Assembly (NCBI GenBank): GCA_030747475.1 | Contig: JASLKO010000075.1 | Coordinates: 1-6,305, forward strand | Source: Candidatus Thalassarchaeaceae archaeon | GTDB lineage: Archaea > Thermoplasmatota > Poseidoniia > Poseidoniales > Thalassarchaeaceae | Direction: 5' to 3' | DNA length: 6,305 nucleotides | Shown here: piece by piece, positions 1 to 5,976 of the stretch | Position numbering within the stretch: the stretch's first letter is position 1 | Layout: every line of letters begins with the position of its first letter | Made by a program: the position numbers and the translations under genes | Notes under the pieces: generated by a model | Database searches by the model: none | Told to the model about the DNA's origin: nothing | The model's input: the letters and a program-made list of their open reading frames with translations, nothing else

Positions 1-633
1 ATTGATGAAATGTGCAACAAGAACATGGATGTCATCCATTACATCACCGTATACAATGAGAACCACTCTATGCCAGCAAAACCAAAGGACGTTGATGAGG
101 GCATTGTTCGAGGTTTATACCGAGTGAGTGGAAAGGATGGGGCAACTGCTCGTTTATTGGGTTCAGGTCCGATTATGCTACAGGTTCAGAAGGCTGCCGA
201 AATGCTCTCACAACGAGGGGTAGACTGTGAAATTTGGTCGGTCACATCCTATGGCGAATTACGGCGTGAGGCCGCAGAATCAGAACGTTGGAATCGTCTC
301 CACCCCTCTGAAAAACCCCATTCATCTTGGGTATCTGACCACCTTGACGACAGCGTTGGAACAACTGTGGCTGTGAGTGATAACATGATGGCCGTTCCTG
401 ATTCAATACGACAATGGGTGGGTGGCGATTATGTTGTTCTCGGCACGGATGGGTTTGGCCGTTCCGATACACGTGAAGCACTCCGAAGATTCTTTGAAAT
501 TGATGCTGAGCACATTGTTTTGGCCACACTTTCCTCATTGGTTCGTCGTGGTGAATTGGATGGAAGTGTGTATGACAAAGCCGTGAAAGAAATGGATGTT
601 TCATTTGAACGAGAAGACATCACGTCAATTTAG
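1..633 (+). CDS. aceE: Pyruvate dehydrogenase E1 component, homodimeric type (C-terminal part, 5' end outside window)
   Basis: This is the C-terminal 210 residues of a thiamine-diphosphate E1, which decarboxylates pyruvate and passes the acetyl group to the lipoyl domain of E2 in the pyruvate dehydrogenase complex. The frame is open from base 1, so the gene starts upstream; AceE proteins are usually near 890 residues, so about three quarters is missing. From memory of the E. coli protein, the match is strong across the whole stretch: NENHSMPA near the start, then LLGSG, WSVTSYGEL, ERWNRLHP, and the signature VLGTDGFGRSDTRE with a following RRFFEIDAEHIV. This corresponds to the transketolase C-terminal-like domain. 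It ends in TAG at 631-633 and overlaps the convergent deacetylase gene by 14 bp. Neither the thiamine-binding motif nor the E2-contacting N-terminus is in the window. The split alpha/beta type of E1 can be excluded by these motifs. Confidence 0.93.
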   Translation: MDEMCNKNMDVIHYITVYNENHSMPAKPKDVDEGIVRGLYRVSGKDGATARLLGSGPIMLQVQKAAEMLSQRGVDCEIWSVTSYGELRREAAESERWNRLHPSEKPHSSWVSDHLDDSVGTTVAVSDNMMAVPDSIRQWVGGDYVVLGTDGFGRSDTREALRRFFEIDAEHIVLATLSSLVRRGELDGSVYDKAVKEMDVSFEREDITSI

Positions 634-1390
634 CCAAAGGAGGCTTCCATCTTCCTGACTTTCGTCCATGGTCTAGCAAATGCCAGTAAAGTGCGTGAAC
701 ATCCGGTTCTTCTGGGTCATCTGTAATCGATTCAGACTTTGATTTCCAAGCTTGATTGGCAAAAATTGAAAATGGAAACAAACTCAATGCTGGACCACAA
801 GCAGGTCCAATCATTGTAGTCAACCATTTTCGCTCCAATAGGCCGCAATGTTCCATTGATTGATTGACTTTTTTCCAATCCCCATTCATTTTCCGATTGA
901 CCCACCTCGAAGGATTAATCGAAGAATCCAATTTGAAACCTGCAGCAGCCAATGGAGCGGCCATCCATGATGACACATAGCCACCTGGGGCCCGAAACCA
1001 AGGCCGCCAAGACGAGGCTGAATAGGCTGATATTCGATCCCTAGAGGCTTCAAGCATTTCAGAGAATGATTGTGTATCTTCTGGCCAAGATGACCAACAT
1101 TTGTGTCCCCAACCATGGCTGGCAAATACGATGTTTGGCATCTCCAATAGCAAATCCAAACGTTTGGTAAATTCTGGGCAATCCAATTGTTCCGCAATTA
1201 GAAAAATAGTGACAGGGGGGCCATCACGTGCCCATTCAATGAAATGGTCTGTTGCTTTCAACAACTTTTCAGATGCTCGATAATCTTCGGTTTTCCAATG
1301 AGGCATCGGATTTGAAGAGCGAGAGGCATGGCCCCTATTGGATGGGAGATGAATAATGTCATCTGTATCCACACTTAACCAAGCAGTCAT
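620..1390 (-). CDS. Polysaccharide deacetylase family protein (NodB/CE4-like)
   Basis: The 256-residue product resembles carbohydrate esterase family 4 / NodB enzymes, metal-dependent hydrolases that remove N- or O-acetyl groups from sugars or related amides. Visible motifs are SVDTDD (D10 as likely base, D11 as metal ligand), HGWGH (H92 and H96 as metal ligands), RAPGG at 133-137, and DSS at 155-157. A late YWHLLD (H237) may be the motif-5 histidine. There is no signal peptide or membrane segment, so a cytoplasmic small-molecule or precursor substrate is as likely as a wall polymer. I chose ATG at 1390 because GGAGG sits 7 nt upstream and the ATG overlaps the stop of the acetyltransferase gene as ATGA; an in-frame codon at 1429 would add 13 residues inside that gene and break this arrangement. 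The 3' end overlaps aceE convergently. The substrate cannot be told from sequence. Confidence 0.85.
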   Translation of the reverse strand: MTAWLSVDTDDIIHLPSNRGHASRSSNPMPHWKTEDYRASEKLLKATDHFIEWARDGPPVTIFLIAEQLDCPEFTKRLDLLLEMPNIVFASHGWGHKCWSSWPEDTQSFSEMLEASRDRISAYSASSWRPWFRAPGGYVSSWMAAPLAAAGFKLDSSINPSRWVNRKMNGDWKKVNQSMEHCGLLERKWLTTMIGPACGPALSLFPFSIFANQAWKSKSESITDDPEEPDVHALYWHLLDHGRKSGRWKPPLAKLT

Positions 1391-1956
1391 TGTTTTTCCT
1401 CCAATGGTAAACGAGGAATAAGCCAACAATGATGCATGATTTTCTGACCCATAACTTCGACTTCGACTTCATCCGATAATCGATGTCCATTCCATCTTTT
1501 TATCGCGGATTCAGCCGTCTTAACACCTGCGTTATTGGTGGGGTTCACAGCCATCTCTACCGAAGTTAACCCACCTCTTCCAATCCATTTGAGGACGGCA
1601 TCTATCGAGTGTCCTGCAAGGCCTTTACATTGAAATTGAGGGCGGATCCAATAACCCAAATTCCAATGACCAATGACCAAATGTGGTGTGTAATCTAGAG
1701 CAATCAATCCTGCGATTTCTCCTCTGAATTGAACGGCCCAATGATAGGATAAACCACCCTTTCCATAACGTTCGACATCGTGGAGATATTCTGAAGCTTG
1801 ATTAGGAATCGGTTGATCTAACTCTAGCCAAGGCATGGCCTGAAAAATTTCATCACCACTTTCGTTGATACCTTCTACCATTTCCGAGAGATGTGTTGGT
1901 CCCGCTGGCATCAAGCGCAAACCGTCGTGACCATCAATCGGTGTAATCGGACGCAC
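1387..1956 (-). CDS. GNAT family N-acetyltransferase, RimJ/RimL-like
   Basis: The 189-residue product fits the RimJ/RimL branch of GNAT enzymes, which move an acetyl group from acetyl-CoA to an amine on a protein or small molecule. Seen: WNLGYWIRPQF at 98-108 (the family's GYWI strand), an acetyl-CoA loop with the QxxGxA pattern at 109-114 (Q109, G112, A114), and VNPTNNAG at 137-144, which matches the family's V-x-P-x-N segment except that the usual following serine is alanine. The start is uncertain. GTG at 1956 keeps the first beta strand (GLRLMPAG, 12-19), whereas the first in-frame ATG, at 1911, would cut it in half, so I prefer GTG. Neither has a convincing ribosome binding site. It lies 32 bp after the zinc-ribbon gene and overlaps the deacetylase start by 4 bp, so it is probably in one operon with both. 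The substrate is unknown. Confidence 0.85.
   Translation of the reverse strand: MRPITPIDGHDGLRLMPAGPTHLSEMVEGINESGDEIFQAMPWLELDQPIPNQASEYLHDVERYGKGGLSYHWAVQFRGEIAGLIALDYTPHLVIGHWNLGYWIRPQFQCKGLAGHSIDAVLKWIGRGGLTSVEMAVNPTNNAGVKTAESAIKRWNGHRLSDEVEVEVMGQKIMHHCWLIPRLPLEEKQ
1398..1402 (-). promoter_or_regulatory. Ribosome binding site of the deacetylase gene
   Basis: On the minus strand GGAGG lies 7 nt before ATG 1390, inside the 3' end of the acetyltransferase gene. It is the best Shine-Dalgarno match in the window and decides the start. With the ATGA overlap it points to coupled translation of the two genes. Confidence 0.72.
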
Positions 1957-1988
1957 ATTGGACCCATGTAATGGCGGGGTTTATGCCT

Positions 1989-3161
1989 TCAGGATAAGAG
2001 ATGTTGAACGGCTTTGGCCACATCTGGTGAATCTGGATGTTGGCTTTGTGCAGTTTCAATCATCCGACGCATCACAGCTTCTTGATCGAATTTTTTGAGT
2101 AAAACACCGATATGGAAAATGAGGTCAACTCGATCGCCCAAATGTGGTCCTAAAGAAACCAATGCGCGTTTGGAGGCTTCAATATCGCCACTCTTGGCAG
2201 ATTCCATCGCTTCTCTCAACGCCTTCCTTACAGTGGCGTCATCCCATGCATCTGATTGGGGCCATGGCCAAATTCCTGCAGGTGAAGGAGTCGGTGCAGG
2301 GCTAGGGATTGGAACTTCTGGAATTGTGGGAGGAGCTGGTGATTCAAAATTAGCCGGGAGGGGGGGAACTGCTGGGACAATTGGGGCAGATGGGACAACC
2401 GGAACTGCTGGGACAACTGGAGCAGATGGGACAACCGGAACTGCTGGGACAACTGGAGCTGAGGGTGTCGCTGGGGTGATGGGGACCTCTGGTACATCTG
2501 GAAGTGAGGGTGGGGCAGTGGTTTCTAATGTGGTCGGCTGTTGCTGTGAGATTTGATTCGAATGAGATACTGGTTCAGAAGATGTTTCGATATCTGATTC
2601 ATCGGGTATTGCTGATGCGGATTCTACAGGTTCGAGATCATCGGATTCAGCCATTTCAACGAGTTTGACGACCGGTGCGCTATACTCCTCTTCTTGGTAT
2701 GCTAAATCGGGTCCATCACCTGTATCGAATTTTTCAACGTTTTTTGGAGCATCAGCAGAAGTTAGGACATATTCCTCTTCTTCTTTCGGCTCTTCGTCTT
2801 TGACACGAGCCACTTGCTGAGGTGCATCGAATTGATGATCCATCGAAACTTTTTGATCGACTTCAACAACTCCATCTGTATCATATGGTGAGACTTCAAC
2901 TGTCATATCATCCATTGAAAAGGAATGGCTGGTCCAATCAACCATTGGGTTTTCATCATCCAATTCTTCATCGTCCTCTAGCAATGCATCGAATAATCCA
3001 CCACTCTCTTCATCGGATAAATCGGATACCGTTTGACGGTGAGCGGCGACGGTGAATTCGTAATAACAACGGGTGCAAGAGGGGGCCTCTTCAGGGTTCA
3101 CCAATTGGCAAAGTGGACAGGTTTGACCCTCAACCTGTTTCTTCCGCTTACGGCCGAACAT
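1989..3161 (-). CDS. Zinc-ribbon protein with acidic and proline-repeat linker and C-terminal helical domain, function unknown
   Basis: I do not recognise this 390-residue protein as a named family. Its architecture is clear. A basic N-terminus (RKRKK, 4-8) is followed by a zinc ribbon with two CxxC pairs (C15, C18, C29, C32). A strongly acidic, low-complexity stretch covers about 47-195, and a proline-rich stretch about 217-299 includes a 12-residue repeat. A compact, probably alpha-helical domain fills about 306-390, with the look of one or two TPR-like hairpins. There is no signal peptide or membrane helix. The acidic and proline segments are probably an extended linker tying the ribbon to the C-terminal domain; binding to nucleic acid or protein is only a guess. 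I chose ATG at 3161 because the next residues lead straight into the ribbon and GGTGGGGAG precedes it. The same frame stays open upstream to 3740, but there it lies antisense to the helicase gene and looks non-coding. It is the first gene of the minus-strand cluster. Confidence 0.8.
   Translation of the reverse strand: MFGRKRKKQVEGQTCPLCQLVNPEEAPSCTRCYYEFTVAAHRQTVSDLSDEESGGLFDALLEDDEELDDENPMVDWTSHSFSMDDMTVEVSPYDTDGVVEVDQKVSMDHQFDAPQQVARVKDEEPKEEEEYVLTSADAPKNVEKFDTGDGPDLAYQEEEYSAPVVKLVEMAESDDLEPVESASAIPDESDIETSSEPVSHSNQISQQQPTTLETTAPPSLPDVPEVPITPATPSAPVVPAVPVVPSAPVVPAVPVVPSAPIVPAVPPLPANFESPAPPTIPEVPIPSPAPTPSPAGIWPWPQSDAWDDATVRKALREAMESAKSGDIEASKRALVSLGPHLGDRVDLIFHIGVLLKKFDQEAVMRRMIETAQSQHPDSPDVAKAVQHLLS
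2365..2460. repeat. 36-bp tandem repeat, about 2.7 copies, inside the zinc-ribbon gene
   Basis: Units run 2365-2400, 2401-2436 and a partial 2437-2460. The first two differ at two positions, and the third matches the second over its first 23 bases before diverging. The period is a multiple of three, so it adds 12 residues (of the form VPSAPVVPAVPV) per copy without changing frame, at about residues 234-266. High identity between units suggests recent slippage or unequal recombination. Confidence 0.93.
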
Positions 3162-3170
3162 CTCCCCACC
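3162..3170 (-). promoter_or_regulatory. Possible ribosome binding site of the zinc-ribbon gene
   Basis: Reading the minus strand, GGTGGGGAG lies directly before the ATG at 3161; its GGTGG core (3170-3166) is 4 nt from the start. It is purine-rich and complementary to the CACC part of the 16S 3' end, but the spacing is short. It helps to choose this start over upstream codons. Confidence 0.4.
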
Positions 3171-3196
3171 CGAACTGATGGCGTCCTCAATACGGG

Positions 3197-3205
3197 TATA
3201 ATATT
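3197..3205 (-). promoter_or_regulatory. Possible TATA box / core promoter of the minus-strand cluster
   Basis: An AT-only patch reads TATAATATT on the plus strand and AATATTATA on the minus strand, within otherwise GC-richer intergenic DNA. If the host is archaeal, transcription would start about 25 nt downstream, near 3175, giving a short leader that still contains the GGTGGGGAG element before ATG 3161. Because the patch is nearly symmetric it could also serve the plus strand, or be read as a bacterial -10 (TATAAT at 3197-3202), although I see no good -35 partner. Confidence 0.35.
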
Positions 3206-3241
3206 CGCTGCCCCCCGCTTGGAGGTGGTATCGTTCATTTG

Positions 3242-3260
3242 TTGGCCCTAAAGGGGCCAA
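3242..3260. promoter_or_regulatory. Inverted repeat in the divergent intergenic region, possible operator
   Basis: TTGGCCC (3242-3248) and its exact reverse complement GGGCCAA (3254-3260) flank a 5-bp spacer. It lies between the divergent zinc-ribbon and helicase genes, 37 bp outside the TATA-like patch. The 7-bp arms and short spacer suit a dimeric regulator binding site. A small hairpin is the other reading, but no T-run follows it, so a terminator is unlikely. Confidence 0.4.
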
Positions 3261-3306
3261 AGAGACTGTGGGAGGGTCCAAATGTTGCCGCATATCTGGC
3301 CACCAT

Positions 3307-5325
3307 ATGGCCGACCGGAAAGGGACAGTGCGTCGCATGGTGCGAGGCCCCCCTGCAGGTTCTAGTGCCAATTCTGAAAACGATGAGGAAAGTGATGGTG
3401 TGTCATTTCCTCGCTCCCAAGACCATTTTGAGCGATTCACTCGGCTTATCGCTTGGGAATTGGAAGATGAGATGCTTGCTGTGGAAGAGCGTTTGCAAAA
3501 ATGGAATCGAAATCGATTGGTCGAAAATGGAATCACTTTGTTTGATCTGGAAGGTCGAAATGATGGATGGTTATTTGGAGAACGTATCGTTAAATTATTC
3601 ACCAGAGGCGAGGCGTTGCCACACCATCGTTTCAGACATGGCGATATCGTTACGCTGTCTCGAAAAAATCCACTGAAAGAAAAAACCATTGAAGGGACTG
3701 TATTGTCCCGTTCAAGAAAATTTATCCGAATTGTTGTCAATGAGCAACCTGCAAAAATTCGTCAAGATACATGGAGACTTGATCGTGGTGCGAATCGGAT
3801 TGCTCATGATCGCATGGTAGGCGCATTAGAGGCTTTATTTTCCGATGAAAATTCAACGCTATTACGTGAATTATTTTATGGACAGGTCAGAGATATGGAG
3901 AGTAGTTCATCTCGTCCCGCGAATCTTGGCGGCATTCAGAAAAGGTTGCAGGCTCAATCAAAGCATACTGGAGAACTGAATTCTAGCCAAGCGTCTGCTT
4001 TCTCAAATGCAATGGAATATCGTTTGTCGTTAATCCAAGGGCCACCGGGCACCGGTAAAACACATACTGCGGTGCGAATTTTAGCTGCATGGGCACGCAA
4101 TGGAGCGGGACCTATTCTAGCTGTAGCGGATTCCAACGTTGCTGTTGACAATCTGCTTGAAGGATTGCTAGATCAGGGCGTCAAAGCCATTCGCTTGGGG
4201 CAACCTGTGAAGGTTCGAGAGAATCTTAGAGATGCGACCATGGCAGCCCAGATGGAAGAGCATCACCTGCGCGAAGACGTGGATACAATCATTGGGCTAA
4301 ATGAAGATGCATTGCGCAGATTGCCATCTCTCAAGGGCAAAGAGAAAGGTTTGGCTCATCGTGATATCAAGAATGGATGGAAAGAGGTTCGAAGAGTCGA
4401 GAATCAAATGCGTGATGACATCCTTGAACATGCTCAGGTCATCTGTGCAACCTGTGTGGGTGCAGGTGATCGGTTATTGGATTCTAGAAGATTCCCACTG
4501 GTCTTGCTTGATGAGGCAACTCAAGCAACAGAGCCTGCCTCTCTAATTCCATTGACAAAAGGGGCACGCCATGTCGTCCTGGTTGGAGATCATCACCAAT
4601 TGCCACCCACCGTAATTTCTCGAAGGGCAGAACAAGATGGATTGTCCAAATCACTGTTTGAGCGATTGATCGCATTGGGGGCGCCTTCAACGATGTTGAC
4701 CACCCAATATCGGATGCATCCAGCCATTAGAGAATGGCCGAGTGAGCGATTTTATGCTGGCAAATTAGAGGATGGGGTGTCTGCAAATGATCGGACGGCC
4801 CCAGTCGGATTTATGTGGCCAAATTGGGATGCACCAGTTGCTTTTATCCCCGTTGAAGGGGCCGAAAGCAGTAGCCCAGATGGGGCCTCGAAACAAAATA
4901 TGGATGAAGCTGCATTGGCCGTCAGAGTGGTCGATATGTTACTTTCAGGTGGAGATATTTCGCCAAACCAAATTGGTGTTGTAACCCCATATAGTGGACA
5001 GGTTCGACTGCTCAATGATTTGTTCGAAAATGCAGGAGGTCGTGAAGAAAATGAGCGGTATCACGGTTTGGAAATTAAAACGGTTGATGGTTATCAAGGA
5101 CGAGAAAAAGAAGTTATTGTCCTTTCATCTGTACGGGCGAATGAAAAAGGAGAAATGGGATTCCTAACCGATCGAAGGCGGCTCAATGTGGCCATCACAC
5201 GAGCTAGGAGAGGGCTCATTCTGTTGGGCCATCCACGGACACTGAGAAATGACCCAAGCTGGGAATCATGGTGTGATTGGGCGTCTGAGAGCGGACTTGA
5301 AGCGTATCACGTTCTCCACATGTGA
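3307..5325 (+). CDS. Superfamily 1 (UPF1-like) helicase, IGHMBP2/SMUBP2 type
   Basis: The 672-residue product is an ATP-driven DNA/RNA helicase of the SF1B UPF1-like group, which moves 5' to 3' on single strands. All core motifs are present: Q-motif LNSSQ shortly before Walker A GPPGTGKT (245-252), motif Ia around VADSNVAVDN, motif II DEATQ (402-406), GDHHQLPP (427-434), QYRMHP (467-472), TVDGYQG (592-598) and AITRAR with the arginine finger (629-634). The N-terminal part, with the HFERFTRLIAWELEDEM helix and FRHGDIVTLS barrel, resembles the stalk and 1B domains of IGHMBP2. The R3H and AN1 zinc-finger tail of the animal protein is absent; the protein ends soon after motif VI. The start is uncertain: GTG 3268, ATG 3307 and ATG 3337 are all in frame, and none has a clear ribosome binding site. 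I prefer 3307, because residues encoded upstream look non-coding. The function in the cell (repair, replication or RNA surveillance) is not shown. Confidence 0.93.
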   Translation: MADRKGTVRRMVRGPPAGSSANSENDEESDGVSFPRSQDHFERFTRLIAWELEDEMLAVEERLQKWNRNRLVENGITLFDLEGRNDGWLFGERIVKLFTRGEALPHHRFRHGDIVTLSRKNPLKEKTIEGTVLSRSRKFIRIVVNEQPAKIRQDTWRLDRGANRIAHDRMVGALEALFSDENSTLLRELFYGQVRDMESSSSRPANLGGIQKRLQAQSKHTGELNSSQASAFSNAMEYRLSLIQGPPGTGKTHTAVRILAAWARNGAGPILAVADSNVAVDNLLEGLLDQGVKAIRLGQPVKVRENLRDATMAAQMEEHHLREDVDTIIGLNEDALRRLPSLKGKEKGLAHRDIKNGWKEVRRVENQMRDDILEHAQVICATCVGAGDRLLDSRRFPLVLLDEATQATEPASLIPLTKGARHVVLVGDHHQLPPTVISRRAEQDGLSKSLFERLIALGAPSTMLTTQYRMHPAIREWPSERFYAGKLEDGVSANDRTAPVGFMWPNWDAPVAFIPVEGAESSSPDGASKQNMDEAALAVRVVDMLLSGGDISPNQIGVVTPYSGQVRLLNDLFENAGGREENERYHGLEIKTVDGYQGREKEVIVLSSVRANEKGEMGFLTDRRRLNVAITRARRGLILLGHPRTLRNDPSWESWCDWASESGLEAYHVLHM

Positions 5326-5353
5326 CATTAAGGAAAAGCGATGCGGCAGGGTT

Positions 5354-5359
5354 GGGGAG
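5354..5359 (+). promoter_or_regulatory. Possible ribosome binding site of the RDD gene
   Basis: GGGGAG stands 3 nt before ATG 5363. The spacing is short, as for the zinc-ribbon gene. A better-spaced AAGGA (5330-5334) precedes an ATG at 5341, but that ATG is in another frame whose product resembles nothing. Confidence 0.35.
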
Positions 5360-5362
5360 TCG

Positions 5363-5935
5363 ATGAGTACCGAAAGTCCAATCTCGACATATGGCCAAGG
5401 CCCAACCCTTGCAAAAATGGCTGTTCAGGAATCAGAAGGACACTGGCCTGTACCCGAAGGAACAATTCTAGCCCCCTTGTGGAAACGAATCTCAGCATAT
5501 ATTCTGGATACGATGATGCTAACCCTCATCCTCCTCATCGCAACAGGTTCGTGGGTTGCTTATGCATGGAATTTGAGTCTATTGATGAGTTCACAATGGT
5601 ACTTTGTTTTGATCAATTGGTTGCTGATTATATCTGCAAATTATCTGTATCACAAATATACTGTGAATGGCATGGGTCGGTCTTTTGGTCAACGTTGGTT
5701 TGGATTGGCGGTCGTACGTGAAGATGGGGAGCCCTTACCACGATTGGATTGTGGACGACGTGCGACATTGAAATTACGATATTTGATACTAGGGTTGAAT
5801 TTGATTTTCTTGATTATTGATGGTCGGCATATCCGTCGAAGGCACACACATCAATCAAGCGTTGACCTTGCCTGTGCAAGCATCGTAGTCATCGCGAATT
5901 CGCTGCCTCCGGCGAAACGAAACCATCTACGCTGA
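5363..5935 (+). CDS. RDD family membrane protein
   Basis: The 190-residue product matches the small RDD family of integral membrane proteins, whose role is mostly unknown; some members have been linked to ion or solute transport. The hydrophilic N-terminus (1-38) is followed by the hallmark R42 and D49 in KRISAYILD at the head of helix 1 (about 44-66). Helix 2 is at about 79-97, then the family's loop GRSFGQRWFGLAVVRE-DGEP at 105-124, helix 3 at about 138-153, and a basic segment (HIRRRHTH, 156-163) leading into VDLACASIVV, which matches the family's C-terminal D-x-x-x-x-x-x-V end. The start at ATG 5363 gives the expected length; the frame is open further upstream, but that lies inside the helicase gene. 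It begins 37 bp after the helicase stop and is probably co-transcribed. No partner or substrate can be named. Confidence 0.83.
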   Translation: MSTESPISTYGQGPTLAKMAVQESEGHWPVPEGTILAPLWKRISAYILDTMMLTLILLIATGSWVAYAWNLSLLMSSQWYFVLINWLLIISANYLYHKYTVNGMGRSFGQRWFGLAVVREDGEPLPRLDCGRRATLKLRYLILGLNLIFLIIDGRHIRRRHTHQSSVDLACASIVVIANSLPPAKRNHLR

Positions 5936-5963
5936 ATAGAGCAGGATTCAAGGGGCATCAATG

Positions 5964-5968
5964 GGTGG
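5964..5968 (+). promoter_or_regulatory. Possible ribosome binding site of the last gene
   Basis: GGTGG lies 8 nt before ATG 5977, a good distance. It supports ATG over the in-frame GTG at 5965, which overlaps this element and is preceded instead by AAGGGG (5950-5955). Confidence 0.4.
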
Positions 5969-5976
5969 ACGAGTCA

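Noticed and set aside
1101..1283. A 60-codon plus-strand frame antisense to the deacetylase
   Set aside because: Shadow of the deacetylase gene, which carries all the CE4 motifs in its own frame.
2095..2556. Plus-strand frame of 153 codons with a collagen-like Gly-X-Y run (GTAGTTGADGTT and similar)
   Set aside because: It is antisense to the proline-repeat part of the zinc-ribbon gene. A proline every third residue (CCN codons) on one strand automatically gives glycine at every third position on the other. Outside the repeat the frame looks random, and the zinc-ribbon frame has the domain structure.
3497..3534. Direct repeat AAAATGGAATC at 3497-3507 and 3524-3534
   Set aside because: It is an 11-bp match inside helicase coding sequence, explained by similar codons. 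There are no further copies or flanking structure.
3239..3676. TTG-initiated frame of 145 codons after the GGAGGTGGT motif
   Set aside because: It lies in a different frame within the helicase N-terminal region, whose own frame shows the IGHMBP2-like stalk. The product has unusual composition and no motif.
3162..3740. N-terminal extension of the zinc-ribbon frame by 193 codons
   Set aside because: It runs antisense through the intergenic region and the helicase N-terminus, has no recognisable domain, and would bury the divergent promoter region. ATG 3161 leads directly into the zinc ribbon.
5341..5721. A 126-codon plus-strand frame with a well-spaced AAGGA before its ATG
   Set aside because: It overlaps the RDD gene in another frame, and its product is rich in Cys and Trp with no hydrophobic pattern, whereas the RDD frame matches a known family along its length.
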